64,000 nucleotides of DNA from UBA11524 sp965646445 (lineage in GTDB: Bacteria > Bacillota > Clostridia > Christensenellales > Aristaeellaceae). The stretch is taken from the NCBI GenBank assembly GCA_965646445.1, contig CBFFZW010000005.1, positions 35,789-99,788 on the forward strand, read 5' to 3'. How positions within the stretch are numbered: the first letter of the stretch is position 1; each line of letters starts with the position of its first letter. Below are positions 26,776 to 36,143 of this stretch, one piece after another. A program made the position numbers and the translations under genes. Below the pieces are notes generated by a model. It was given only the letters and a program-made list of their open reading frames with translations. It was not told the DNA's origin and did not search any database.

Positions 26776-27675
26776 ATGACGAGGGATACGCTCTGGGGGA
26801 AAATCAGGAAAAACAAGGTATCCTATCTGATGCTGGCGCCGTACATGACGCTGTTCATCGTGTTCACCGTGGCGCCGGTGCTGATCTCCATGGGCCTGAG
26901 CTTCACCAGCTTCAACCTGTTCGAGGCGCCCCGCTTCGCGTTCCTGGACAATTACAGAAGCCTGTTCCTGCACGACGAGGTCTTTCTGACGGCGCTGCGC
27001 AACACCATGGTCATCGCCGTCATTACCGGCCCGGTGAGCTATGCCGCCTGCTTCCTGCTGGCGTGGATGATTACCGACTTCAAGCCCTTTCCCCGGGCCG
27101 TGCTGACGACAATCTTCTACGCGCCCTCCATTTCCGGCGCGGTGTTCATGATCTGGCAGATCATGTTCTCCTCCGACAGCTACGGCTACATCAACTCCAT
27201 CCTGACGACCCTGGGCATCATCAACGATCCCATCCTCTGGCTGGAGGACGGGCGCTACATCCTCTCGGTGGTCATCATCGTTTCCCTGTGGCTGAGCCTG
27301 GGCACCTCGTTCCTGTCCTTTATCGCCGGCCTTCAGAATGTGGACAGAACCCTCTACGAGGCCGGCAGCGTGGACGGCATCACCAACCGCTGGCAGGAGC
27401 TGTGGTACATCACCCTGCCCTCCATGCGCCCTCAGCTGATGTTCGGTGCGGTGATGCAGATCACCACCGCCTTTGGCGCGGGCGATGTCAGCGCCAAGCT
27501 GGCGGGTCTGCCATCGGTGGACTACGCCGCCCACACCATTGTCAACCACATCACCGACTACGGCTATACGCGCTTTGAGATGGGCTATGCCTCCGCCGTG
27601 GCCGTCATCCTGTTTGTCCTGATGGTGGGCAGCAACAAGCTGGTGCAGAGGATGCTCAGAAAGGTGGGCAGCTGA
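26776..27675 (+). CDS. Carbohydrate ABC transporter permease (MalF type), first pair
   Basis: A 299-residue permease with six membrane segments, starting VSYLMLAPYMTLFIVFTVAPVL. The EAA loop is TLYEAGSVDGITNRWQELWYITLPSM (about residues 193-218). The start at 26776 follows TTGGAGGCACGGTAAG, immediately after the binding-protein stop. It overlaps the next permease by one base. Confidence 0.92.
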   Translation: MTRDTLWGKIRKNKVSYLMLAPYMTLFIVFTVAPVLISMGLSFTSFNLFEAPRFAFLDNYRSLFLHDEVFLTALRNTMVIAVITGPVSYAACFLLAWMITDFKPFPRAVLTTIFYAPSISGAVFMIWQIMFSSDSYGYINSILTTLGIINDPILWLEDGRYILSVVIIVSLWLSLGTSFLSFIAGLQNVDRTLYEAGSVDGITNRWQELWYITLPSMRPQLMFGAVMQITTAFGAGDVSAKLAGLPSVDYAAHTIVNHITDYGYTRFEMGYASAVAVILFVLMVGSNKLVQRMLRKVGS

Positions 27676-28541
27676 TGAGACAGAAGACGCACAAGCGCAC
27701 GGCCGCGCGTATCAACCGTAGCCGCGCGGGCAATATCGTGACGGTGTTTTTCCTGCTGGTGCTGGGCGCGTTCATGCTGCTGCCGCTGGTGTTCGTGGTG
27801 AGCAATGCCTTCAAGCCCCTGGACGAGCTGTTCATCTACCCGCCCAAGCTGCTGGTGAACAAGCCCACCCTGGACAACTTCCGGGACATGGCCAAGCTGA
27901 TGAACCAATCCTGGGTGCCCTTCTCGCGCTACCTGTTCAACACGGTGGCCCTCACGGCGCTGGGCACGCTGCTGCACCTGATCTTCGCCTCCCTGGCGGC
28001 CTACCCCCTGGCGCGGCACCAGTTCCCCGGGCGCAACCTGATCTTCAGCGCCATCGTGCTGTCGCTGATGTTCTCCCCGGCGGTGACGCAGATTCCCAGC
28101 TACATCATCATTTCCAACATCGGCCTGCTGGACACCTTCTGGGCGACGCTGCTTCCGGCCATCCAGTATTCCCTGGGCCTGTACCTCATCAAGCAGTTCA
28201 TGGAGACGCTGCCCAACTCCGTCATCGAGGCGGCGCGGATTGACGGCGCCAGCGAGTGGCGCATCTGGGCGTCCATCGCCATGCCCATGGTGAAGCCCGC
28301 CTGGCTGACGCTGATTATCCTGATGATTCAGTCGCTGTGGAACACCATTTCGCCCTACACCTACTCCGAGGAGCTCAAAACCATGCCCCAGGCCCTGAGC
28401 CAGATTCTCTCCGGCGGCATTGCCCGCACGGGCGTGTCGGCGGCCGTTTCACTGATTATGCTGTCCGTGCCCGTGATTACCTTCATCTGCTCCCAGAGCC
28501 GGATCATCGAGACCATGAATTCCTCGGGCATGAAGGATTAA
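27675..28541 (+). CDS. Carbohydrate ABC transporter permease (MalG type), first pair
   Basis: A 288-residue permease. It has membrane segments beginning NIVTVFFLLVLGAFMLLPLVFVVSNAFKP and the EAA loop NSVIEAARIDGASEWRIWASIAMPM (about residues 179-203). Its start codon shares a base with the previous stop, showing tight translational coupling with the MalF-type partner. Confidence 0.92.
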   Translation: MRQKTHKRTAARINRSRAGNIVTVFFLLVLGAFMLLPLVFVVSNAFKPLDELFIYPPKLLVNKPTLDNFRDMAKLMNQSWVPFSRYLFNTVALTALGTLLHLIFASLAAYPLARHQFPGRNLIFSAIVLSLMFSPAVTQIPSYIIISNIGLLDTFWATLLPAIQYSLGLYLIKQFMETLPNSVIEAARIDGASEWRIWASIAMPMVKPAWLTLIILMIQSLWNTISPYTYSEELKTMPQALSQILSGGIARTGVSAAVSLIMLSVPVITFICSQSRIIETMNSSGMKD

Positions 28542-28554
28542 GGAGGGAAAGCCC

Positions 28555-30672
28555 ATGCGGAGAATCAAGCGATTCCTGGCGGCGGCTGCCGTCCTGCTGC
28601 TGCTCACGCCATCCGCTCAGGCGGTGCAGGAGCACAGCGGCCCCTATGAAACCTACAATTATTCCTATGAGGATAACGGCGAGCTGGCTTCGGCGGCGGC
28701 CTATGTCCCGGTGCGGGTGGTTCGGGCGGAAAGCATGGGCCTGACAGCCTTCAAAACCCTGTCCGACCTGTTTGTGGACGCAGAGCATGGCGAAATCTAC
28801 CTGGCGGACACGGACAATCACCGCGTTGTCCGCGCCGACATCGGCATGACGGAGGCCGTGGCCTTCACCGAGGCCGGGGGCGTGAAGTTTTCCTCGCCCC
28901 AGGGCGTGTTCGTTGCGGACGACGCGGTGTACGTCGCGGACACCGGCAACCGCCGGGTGGTCAAGATGACCCGGAACGGAGAGACCCTGGCGGTCTGGGG
29001 CAAGCCCGACTCACCGCAGTTTTCCCAGGGCGTGGACTTCAAGCCGCAGAAGGTCGTGGTGACGGACCAGGGCGAGATCAGCATCGTGTGCGAGGGCATC
29101 TATGAGGGCCTGGTGACCATCGACCAGTCGGGGGCCTTCCAGGGCTATTCCGGCACCATCCCGGTGCAGCCCTCCCTATGGGATTTGTTCTGGCGGATGC
29201 TTTCCACCCGGGAGCAGCTCAAGAGCATGTCCTCCTTCCTGCCTGTGACCTACATCAATCTGGATTTGGACGCGGAGGGCTTCATCTACGCCACCTCCCA
29301 GGCGGAGCAGAGCGCTATGGCCAACTCGGTGCAGCGCCTGAACCCCGGCGGCAACGACGTGCTGATGAACAATTCCGGCCAGCGTCTGGTGGGCGACCTA
29401 GGCAACCTGTATGTGGGCCGCAGCGTGGGCGCGTCGGTGCTGGGGGATGTGTGCTGCCTTCCCGGCGGGCTATTTGCCTGCGTGGATCAGCGCCGCAGCA
29501 AGATCTATCTTTACAACGACGAGGGCGAGATGCTCTTCGCCTTTGGCGGCGCGGGCAGCCAGAAGGGCAACGTCACCGTGCCCTCCGCCATTGACAATGA
29601 CGGCTTTACCCTCTATGTGGCGGACTCCTCCGCCGGGCAGATCACCGTCTTCCAGCCCACGGCCTACGGCAGCTGCCTCATCCAGGGCATGATGGATTAT
29701 GACAACGGCGATTATGAAAGCAGCCGCATGAACTTCATGGAGGCCTTCCGCTACAATACCAACAGCGAGCTGGCCTACCTGGGCATCGGCAAGGCCCAGA
29801 TGCGCGAGGGCCAATACCATGACGCCATGCTGTCCTTCCGCCTGGCGGCCAACCGTACCTATTACAGCCGCGCCCTGGAGCAGTACCGCCGGGAGGTCTT
29901 CGACGAGCACTTCTCCGCCATCTTCATGGTGCTGGCGGCGCTGCTGGTGCTGGCGGCGGCGCGGCCCATCGTGCGCGGCATCCGGGCGAAGCGGGGGCGC
30001 GGGCCCAAGGAACGTCAGCCCTGGGAGCCCAGGAGCGCCTGGGGCAGGCAGGCGGACAGAATTGTGCAGAGCGTGGACTTCGCCTTTTTCTGCATGCTGC
30101 ATCCCTTCAAGGGCTTTTATGAGCTGAAGGCGGAAAAGCAGGGAACCATGGCCGGAGCCACGGTGCTGCTGATGCTGTACATCGCGTCCTCCCTGCTGCG
30201 CGGCACGCTGTCGGGGTATCTGTTCGGCGGCTCGGCGGATCAGAATCCCATCATGATGCTGATGACGGTGTGCCTGCCGGTGGCGCTGTTCGTGCTTGCT
30301 AACTGGTGCATCACCACCCTAATGGAGGGCGAGGGGAGGATGCGGGACATCTACCAGGCGGTGTGCTACGCCCTCATGCCCATGATCCTGGGCCAGATCG
30401 TGCTGATCGTGCTCTCCAACCTCCTCACCCTGGACGAGGCGAGCGTTTACTCCGTCATCTCCGGCGGGCTGCTGGTTTACACGGTCTTCCTGCTGCTGGC
30501 GGGGAACATGCAGGCCCACGGCTTCACCATGGGCCGCACGGTGGGCGCGGCCATTGTGACCGTTGTGGCCATGGCGGTGATCGTGTTCCTGGCGTATCTT
30601 TTCTGCAATCTGCTGTTTGAGGTCGCGGGCTTCATCAGCCAGGTCTACAAGGAAATCGTCTTCCGGGTATGA
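28555..30672 (+). CDS. NHL-propeller, TPR and Yip1-domain membrane protein
   Basis: A 705-residue protein with an unusual order of parts. It has a signal peptide (residues 1-23) and an extracellular NHL-type beta-propeller (about 60-370; repeats such as GEIYLADTDNHRVVRADIG and DAVYVADTGNRRVVKMTRNG). A short TPR-like region follows (about 375-440, YDNGDYESSRMNFMEAF, AYLGIGKAQMREGQYHDAML), then a membrane segment (about 462-480). The C-terminal Yip1-type domain has several membrane spans (about 500-705, PFKGFYELKAEKQG, YQAVCYALMPMI). Function is unknown. Position between two permease pairs and next to a DUF5696-like gene suggests a scaffold or sensor for the importer. AAGGAGGGAAAGCCC precedes the start. 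Confidence 0.8.
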   Translation: MRRIKRFLAAAAVLLLLTPSAQAVQEHSGPYETYNYSYEDNGELASAAAYVPVRVVRAESMGLTAFKTLSDLFVDAEHGEIYLADTDNHRVVRADIGMTEAVAFTEAGGVKFSSPQGVFVADDAVYVADTGNRRVVKMTRNGETLAVWGKPDSPQFSQGVDFKPQKVVVTDQGEISIVCEGIYEGLVTIDQSGAFQGYSGTIPVQPSLWDLFWRMLSTREQLKSMSSFLPVTYINLDLDAEGFIYATSQAEQSAMANSVQRLNPGGNDVLMNNSGQRLVGDLGNLYVGRSVGASVLGDVCCLPGGLFACVDQRRSKIYLYNDEGEMLFAFGGAGSQKGNVTVPSAIDNDGFTLYVADSSAGQITVFQPTAYGSCLIQGMMDYDNGDYESSRMNFMEAFRYNTNSELAYLGIGKAQMREGQYHDAMLSFRLAANRTYYSRALEQYRREVFDEHFSAIFMVLAALLVLAAARPIVRGIRAKRGRGPKERQPWEPRSAWGRQADRIVQSVDFAFFCMLHPFKGFYELKAEKQGTMAGATVLLMLYIASSLLRGTLSGYLFGGSADQNPIMMLMTVCLPVALFVLANWCITTLMEGEGRMRDIYQAVCYALMPMILGQIVLIVLSNLLTLDEASVYSVISGGLLVYTVFLLLAGNMQAHGFTMGRTVGAAIVTVVAMAVIVFLAYLFCNLLFEVAGFISQVYKEIVFRV

Positions 30673-30691
30673 CGGGGAAAGGAGGCTTTGC

Positions 30692-33319
30692 ATGAAAGCA
30701 TATCATAAGCGGCTGCTGACCTGCGTCATCGCCGTGGCGCTGATGCTTGCGCTGTCGATGACCTTCAGCGCCGCGGTGTTCCATGTGGACGCGCGGGAAC
30801 TGAATCTCAGGCCCCAGGGCGGCGTCCAGTCCGCCGACGGGCTGAACCGTTCCTCCGGCCCGCTGCCCACGCGGGAGCGGATTGACCTGGACGGCTATGA
30901 CACCCAGCTGGCCGAGGGCTTCGAGCCCGCGCTGGAAAACGACAGGGCCGTGCTGTATTTCAACCAGGCGACGGCGGAGACGGCCCTGCTGGATCGCGCC
31001 ACCGGGCATATTTGGTATTCCAATCCCCAGGACAGGGCGCAGGAAACCATGGTGGAGGGCACCACCCGGCTGCGCCTGGGCGCTCAGGTGACGGTCACCT
31101 ATTATGATACCAAGGGCGCCTTCGGCCAGATGGACAGCTATAACGATGCCATCGCCTACGACGGCATGAAATGGGAAATCAGGGACGGCGCGCTGCTGGT
31201 GAGCTACCGCCTGGGCAAGACGGTGGTCACCCTGGCGGACGTTCCCCAGCAGATCAGCAAGTCCCGCATGGAGCGGTTCATCTCGGCGCTGCCGGAAAAG
31301 GATCAGGAGGATCTGCTGAAAAACTACCGGCTGGCCAGCGTCGCGGGGCAGGATCAGTCGTACATTGACAAGCTGAAGGTCAAGTACCCCAACGTGGTCA
31401 ACGAGGATACCTATTACCTGACCAAGGACTCCGCCCGCATCCTGAAGAAGATCAAGGGCTATCTGGATCAGTGCGGCTATACCTGGGACGACCTGGACTT
31501 TGACAACCAGCAAAACCAGGTGCAGGTGGAGGCGTCCTCCCGGGCGTTCTTCGCCCTCACCTTGAAATACCGCCTGACCGAGGACGGCCTCGCCGTTACC
31601 CTGGTGGGCGACTCCCTGGAATATGACGCGAAAATCCCGCCCAACGACATTCGCATACTGGAGTATTTCGGCGCGGGCGGCAAGCAGGAGCAGGGCTATA
31701 TGCTCCTGCCCGACGGCTCGGGCACGCTGATCTACTACAACAACGGCAAGACCAACGAGACCGCCTTCTCCCTGCGGATTTACGGCGACGATACGGTCAG
31801 CGACACGGAAAGCGCGTATGTCATGACGGGCAAGGCCTCCTTCCCGGTCTTCGGCATCAAGAACGGCGCGGCGGGCCTGCTGTGTACGGTGGAGGAAGGC
31901 GCGGCGCTGTGCAGCCTCAACGCCAGGGTGGCGGGGATGCAGAACTCCTACAACACGGTGTACGCGTCCTTCCAGGCCACGGCGGTGGATCGCATGGCCC
32001 TGTCGGATACGCAGCAGATTTATTTTGAAAGCGCCCCCTACCGGGAGGACGTGACCCTGCGCTACACCCTGCTTGCCCCCCGGGACGCCGACTATATGGG
32101 CATGGCGCGGGTGTACAGAGCTTCCCTGATGGAAAAGGGCGCGCTGCGGGAGCAATCGGCGACGGGCTATCCCCTGATGCTGGACTACATCGGCGCGGCG
32201 CCGACCACCAAGGTGGTGGCGGGCTTGCCGGTGGAAAGCATGGAAGCCATGACCGCCTACGATGACGTATCGCGGCTGACAGCATCCCTGGCGGAGGAGG
32301 ACGCGGAGGTCTGGCTCCTGCTGGAGGGCTGGATGAGCGGCGGCATGGAGCAGCGGGCCTTTACCGGCGTCAGCGCGGAAAAAGTGCTGGGCGGCAAGGA
32401 GGGCCTGCTGCGGCTGATGAACGAGGCGGAGCGCCGCGGCTGGCATCTCCTGCCTGAGACCTACCTGGCTACGGCCTTTGCCAAGGGCGGCTTTTCCACC
32501 TCCCGGGACTGCGCGCGGGATTTGTGCCGGGACATCGCGGTGCGCTACGATTACGATTATCTCAACCGCTACCGCCGCTATGACGGCCGGGTGATCTATC
32601 AGCTCAACGCCGCCCGCTGGCAGGCTTCGGCGGAAAGCCTGCTTGCCGGCAGGGGCGACGCGGCGCTGACATCGGCGGCCATCGCGGACGTCGGCAGCCA
32701 GCTTTATTCCGATTATTATGTGAAGCGGCCCATGAACCGGGACGCCATGCAAAAGGCCCAGGAAGCCACGCTGGAGGCCTTGGGGCGGGAGGTCTTCCTG
32801 GCGCTGCCCAACCCCAACGCCTACGCCCTCCCATACGCGGACGCCGTGTACGACATTCCCTGCTCGGACAGCGGCTTCAGGGTGACGGACGAAAGCGTTC
32901 CCTTCTATCAGGCGGTCATCCGCGGCAGCGTCAGCTATGCGGCTCCCGCCCTCAATTACGCCGATGACTACCGCATGGCCTTCCTGCGGGCGGTGGAGGT
33001 CGGCGCGGGCCTCCATTTCACCCTGACCGCCAATACCACCGCGCTGCTCAAGGAAACCGACTACGGCTACCTCAACAAGGGCGCCTGCGCCGACTGGGCG
33101 GAGACGGTCAAACTGGATTATGCAAGGGCGGCCTCCGCGCTGGGGCAGGTGGCGGGCGAAAGCATGACCGCCCACTGGAAGGCGGCGGAAAACGTCTATG
33201 TAACTGTCTACCAGAGCGGCGTGTCCATCGCGGTGAATTACAGCGGCTCGCCCGCGGTGGTGTCGGGCGTGGAGGTGCCTGCCTATGATTTTGCGGTGAT
33301 CGGGGGCGCGAGCAAGTGA
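30692..33319 (+). CDS. DUF5696-like membrane-anchored protein, possible glycosidase fold
   Basis: An 875-residue protein with an N-terminal signal anchor (about residues 7-28) and the rest outside the cell. A long beta-rich region (about 60-510; GHIWYSNPQDRAQE, GYMLLPDGSGTLIYYNNG) is followed by an alpha/beta region (about 520-800; AEVWLLLEGWMSGGMEQR, LLPETYLATAFAKGGFS). The alpha/beta part resembles a TIM-barrel glycosidase, and a short beta end follows. I recall DUF5696 proteins next to Yip1-domain and YtcP-type genes in other Bacillota, but cannot check that here. No catalytic pair was identified. GGAAAGGAGGCTTTGC precedes the start. The next start overlaps the stop by four bases. Confidence 0.7.
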   Translation: MKAYHKRLLTCVIAVALMLALSMTFSAAVFHVDARELNLRPQGGVQSADGLNRSSGPLPTRERIDLDGYDTQLAEGFEPALENDRAVLYFNQATAETALLDRATGHIWYSNPQDRAQETMVEGTTRLRLGAQVTVTYYDTKGAFGQMDSYNDAIAYDGMKWEIRDGALLVSYRLGKTVVTLADVPQQISKSRMERFISALPEKDQEDLLKNYRLASVAGQDQSYIDKLKVKYPNVVNEDTYYLTKDSARILKKIKGYLDQCGYTWDDLDFDNQQNQVQVEASSRAFFALTLKYRLTEDGLAVTLVGDSLEYDAKIPPNDIRILEYFGAGGKQEQGYMLLPDGSGTLIYYNNGKTNETAFSLRIYGDDTVSDTESAYVMTGKASFPVFGIKNGAAGLLCTVEEGAALCSLNARVAGMQNSYNTVYASFQATAVDRMALSDTQQIYFESAPYREDVTLRYTLLAPRDADYMGMARVYRASLMEKGALREQSATGYPLMLDYIGAAPTTKVVAGLPVESMEAMTAYDDVSRLTASLAEEDAEVWLLLEGWMSGGMEQRAFTGVSAEKVLGGKEGLLRLMNEAERRGWHLLPETYLATAFAKGGFSTSRDCARDLCRDIAVRYDYDYLNRYRRYDGRVIYQLNAARWQASAESLLAGRGDAALTSAAIADVGSQLYSDYYVKRPMNRDAMQKAQEATLEALGREVFLALPNPNAYALPYADAVYDIPCSDSGFRVTDESVPFYQAVIRGSVSYAAPALNYADDYRMAFLRAVEVGAGLHFTLTANTTALLKETDYGYLNKGACADWAETVKLDYARAASALGQVAGESMTAHWKAAENVYVTVYQSGVSIAVNYSGSPAVVSGVEVPAYDFAVIGGASK

Positions 33320-34233
33320 AGAAGAGAAAAATGATAACCCTGTCGCGGAAAAAGGCGCGCTACGGCTGGCTGTTCGTGCTGCCGCTGTGCTTCGGGCTGA
33401 TCTTCCAGTTCGGCATCCCGGTGCTTCGGTCGATTCAGTTTGCCTTTTCCAGTGTCCAGGTGACGGAAAACGGCATGATCCCCACCTTTTCGGGCCTGTC
33501 CAACTTCTACACGGCGCTGATGGTCAACACCACCTTTCGCGAAAAGGCCGTGCAGTCCCTGCTGAACATGCTGCTGAACCTGCCGCTGATTACGGTGTTC
33601 TCCTTCTTCGCGGCCAGCCTGCTTAACCAGCGGTTCAAGGGCCGCTTCCTGGTGCGCACGCTGTTTTTCCTGCCGCTGGTGCTGGCGGCCCCCGCGCTGA
33701 TGAACTTTGACGCCGGGGACGCGCTTCAGTCCATGATGGGCGCCTCCGGCAACTTCAAATCCAGCCAGTCCCTGACGGGCATCGAGTCGGTGAACCTGGC
33801 CCAGTGGCTCATCAGCAGCGGCGTTCTGCCCCAGACCATCGCCGAGTATCTGGCCGGCGCGGCGGATCGGATCTATGACATCATCATCCTGTCCGGCGTA
33901 CAGATTCTCATCTTCCTGGCGGCGCTGCAGTCCATTCCCCCGGCCATGTACGAGGTGGCGGCCATCGAGGGCGCGTCCGCGTGGGAGAGCTATTGGCGCA
34001 TCACCTTCCCCATGACCTGCCCGATGATCCTCACCTGCATGGTCTTCACGATCATCGACTCCTTCACCGGGGCGAACAATACCACCCTGACCATGATTGA
34101 GGATACCGCCTTCAATAACTTTAACTTTGGCTTGTCCGCGGCGATGAGCTGGATCTACACCGTGCTGATCCTGCTGCTGCTGGGGCTTGTGGTGCTGATG
34201 ATGCGGAAAGTGGTGAAAAAGTATGAGAACTAA
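33316..34233 (+). CDS. Carbohydrate ABC transporter permease (MalF type), second pair
   Basis: A 305-residue permease starting at GTG, overlapping the previous gene by four bases. Membrane segments start YGWLFVLPLCFGLIFQFGIPVL. The EAA loop is AMYEVAAIEGASAWESYWRITFPMT (about residues 212-236). It is distinct from the first pair, with an insertion of about 35 residues (NFKSSQSLTGIESVNLAQW) after the third membrane segment. Confidence 0.9.
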   Translation: MKKRKMITLSRKKARYGWLFVLPLCFGLIFQFGIPVLRSIQFAFSSVQVTENGMIPTFSGLSNFYTALMVNTTFREKAVQSLLNMLLNLPLITVFSFFAASLLNQRFKGRFLVRTLFFLPLVLAAPALMNFDAGDALQSMMGASGNFKSSQSLTGIESVNLAQWLISSGVLPQTIAEYLAGAADRIYDIIILSGVQILIFLAALQSIPPAMYEVAAIEGASAWESYWRITFPMTCPMILTCMVFTIIDSFTGANNTTLTMIEDTAFNNFNFGLSAAMSWIYTVLILLLLGLVVLMMRKVVKKYEN

Positions 34234-35179
34234 GCGGCAGCGCGCCAAGGGCGGGCACTGGCTGAAGGCCGGCGGCTGGCTTTACCGGCTCTTCCGGCTG
34301 GGCATCATCGTCGGCATCGGGTATGTGATTCTCTACCCGCTGCTGGTGAAGGTCTCCGTGGCGCTGATGAGCCCGTCGGACATGTACGACATGACGGTGA
34401 AGTGGGTGCCCCGTCAGCCCACGTCCGATAACTTCCGTGAGGTGCTCAGCCTGATTGATTATTGGAAGTATTTCTTCACGACCCTCGGCGTCAGCCTGGG
34501 GGCGACGCTGGCGCAGGTGGCCTCCTGTACCCTGGCCGCCTACGGCTTCGCGCGCTTCCGCTTCAGGGGGCGCAGGGCGCTGTTCTTCCTGGTGATTCTT
34601 ACCCTGTGCGTGCCTCAGCAGACGTACATGGTCACTACCTACATGCAGTATCGTTACTTTGACGGCTTCGGGCTGCTGTCGTTTTTCGGCGTGACCCCGC
34701 AATCCCTCATCGGCACACCCTGGCCGCTGATGCTCATGTCCTTGGGCTGTCAGGCGGCGAAGAACGGCCTGTTCATCTACGTTTTGCAGCAGTTTCTGGC
34801 CCGGCTGCCCGGCGAACTGGAGGAAGCCGCCTGGGTGGACGGCGCGGGCGTGGGCCGTATCTTTTGGCAGATCATGCTGCCCAACGCAGGCCCGGCGATG
34901 GTGACGGTGTCCGTGCTGTCCTTCGTGTGGTGCTGGAATGACCTGTACACCGCCAGCACCTACATGCCCAGCATGCCGCTGTTCTCCACGCTGCTGAACA
35001 ACCTGGCCTTCCAGATTTCCCGGGCGGAGGGCGGCGGCTCGGTGATCGACACGGTGCGGCTTTCCATGCTGACCAACGCCGGGGCGCTGCTGATTATCGC
35101 GCCGCTGATCGTGCTGTTCCTTGTGGCGCAGCGATTCTTCGTGCAGGGCATTGAGCGCACGGGTCTGACGGGCATGTAA
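34223..35179 (+). CDS. Carbohydrate ABC transporter permease (MalG type), second pair
   Basis: A 318-residue permease overlapping its partner by 11 bases. Membrane segments include GIIVGIGYVILYPLLVKVSVALM, and the EAA loop is GELEEAAWVDGAGVGRIFWQIMLPN (about residues 195-219). It completes a second permease pair in the same transcript, and no ATPase gene follows. It is the last gene before the 35263 promoter. Confidence 0.9.
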   Translation: MRTKRQRAKGGHWLKAGGWLYRLFRLGIIVGIGYVILYPLLVKVSVALMSPSDMYDMTVKWVPRQPTSDNFREVLSLIDYWKYFFTTLGVSLGATLAQVASCTLAAYGFARFRFRGRRALFFLVILTLCVPQQTYMVTTYMQYRYFDGFGLLSFFGVTPQSLIGTPWPLMLMSLGCQAAKNGLFIYVLQQFLARLPGELEEAAWVDGAGVGRIFWQIMLPNAGPAMVTVSVLSFVWCWNDLYTASTYMPSMPLFSTLLNNLAFQISRAEGGGSVIDTVRLSMLTNAGALLIIAPLIVLFLVAQRFFVQGIERTGLTGM

Positions 35180-35262
35180 ACGCGGTGGGCGCGGGCTTGG
35201 CCCCTGCTATGATTTGCCATTCATCAGGAAACATGGGTGATATTCTTTGCATCATTTCGGAA

Positions 35263-35292
35263 TTGATAAAATGGTTGAAGTGTTGTTATAAT
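35263..35292 (+). promoter_or_regulatory. Sigma-A promoter of the 35355-42824 operon
   Basis: TTGATA (35263-35268) and TATAAT (35287-35292) are separated by 18 bp in an AT-rich intergenic stretch. A second TTGAAG lies within the spacer. The leader would be about 55-60 nt before the start at 35355. Confidence 0.7.
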
Positions 35293-35354
35293 TCTACATA
35301 AAGGAAGGGGAAAACCCGTAAAGCATAAGCATTTTGACGAGGAGGACATGAAAC

Positions 35355-36092
35355 ATGAAGAAAATCCTGGCAGGTATCCTGACGCTGACGCTGGCATTGT
35401 CGCTGCTGCTGCCCATCGCGGCCCTGGCGCAGGAGGAGCCTGCGGATCTGCTCTACATCTACGGCGGCGCTTCCAACAAGAGCCGGGCGAAGCTCAAGAC
35501 CATGGGTCAGCAGAGCTGGTACATGATGTATTCCACCCAGACCAATGCCGGCGAGGCCATCGACCTGTCCACCTTCAAGGAGTGCGCGCAGACCGAGACC
35601 GGCATGTGGAAGCCCGATGAGGTTGTGGAAATCATGGGCTTCGATCCCGCGCAGCCGGACAAGGCCATCGCCTTCCACGCGGACTGGTTCAACATCCGCA
35701 AAGACGGCTTCCTCACCGGCGATACCGGCTTCAGCGCGGCCGTCAAGTGGGTCTGCGAGCAGGACGGCGTGTACGATGTGACGGGCAGCTACTCCGGCGG
35801 CAGCTCCGCGGGCTATGCGGAGGAAGCCTACCATGAGGCCAACGGCAGCTATATCGCCGTGAGCGACGGCGTGTACATGAGCATGTTCATCAAGGGTGAG
35901 CGGATGTTCTGCGAGGATACCTGGGAGGGCGAGGGACGCCGAATTCCTCAGACCGAGATCGACTATCCCGGCGTGGCGCTCAAGGCCGGGGATGAAATCT
36001 GGCTGGTGACGGATACCAAGGCCAACGGCGGCTGGGACGATCCCTGGTTCTACCTCAGCATCGCTCGGGTGGGCGATCTGCCCCAGGAGTAA
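35355..36092 (+). CDS. Secreted protein of unknown family, possibly a beta-sandwich binding module
   Basis: A 245-residue protein with signal peptide MKKILAGILTLTLALSLLLP. The mature part begins QEEPADLLYIYGGASNKSRAKL and is rich in Trp, Tyr and Gly (ADWFNIRKDGFLTGDTGFSAAVKW, VYDVTGSYSGGSSAGYAEEAYH, AGDEIWLVTDTKANGGWDDPWFYLSIA). This looks like a single beta-sandwich of the kind found in carbohydrate-binding modules. I do not recognise the family. It heads the operon, just before an orphan sugar-binding protein, and GAGGAGG precedes the start. A role as a secreted glycan-binding accessory is inference. Confidence 0.7.
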   Translation: MKKILAGILTLTLALSLLLPIAALAQEEPADLLYIYGGASNKSRAKLKTMGQQSWYMMYSTQTNAGEAIDLSTFKECAQTETGMWKPDEVVEIMGFDPAQPDKAIAFHADWFNIRKDGFLTGDTGFSAAVKWVCEQDGVYDVTGSYSGGSSAGYAEEAYHEANGSYIAVSDGVYMSMFIKGERMFCEDTWEGEGRRIPQTEIDYPGVALKAGDEIWLVTDTKANGGWDDPWFYLSIARVGDLPQE

Positions 36093-36143
36093 GGCGCGAC
36101 GGCCTTGCATGCCCGCCACCATTATGAAGGAGGAACCGCCGTC

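Noticed and set aside
24279..26816. Very long minus-strand open frame (about 845 codons) opposite the CBM-fused binding protein, and similar long antisense frames elsewhere
   Set aside because: The antisense frames are low-complexity His/Arg/Gly/Val-rich translations with no ribosome binding sites. They arise from the GC bias at third codon positions of the true genes.
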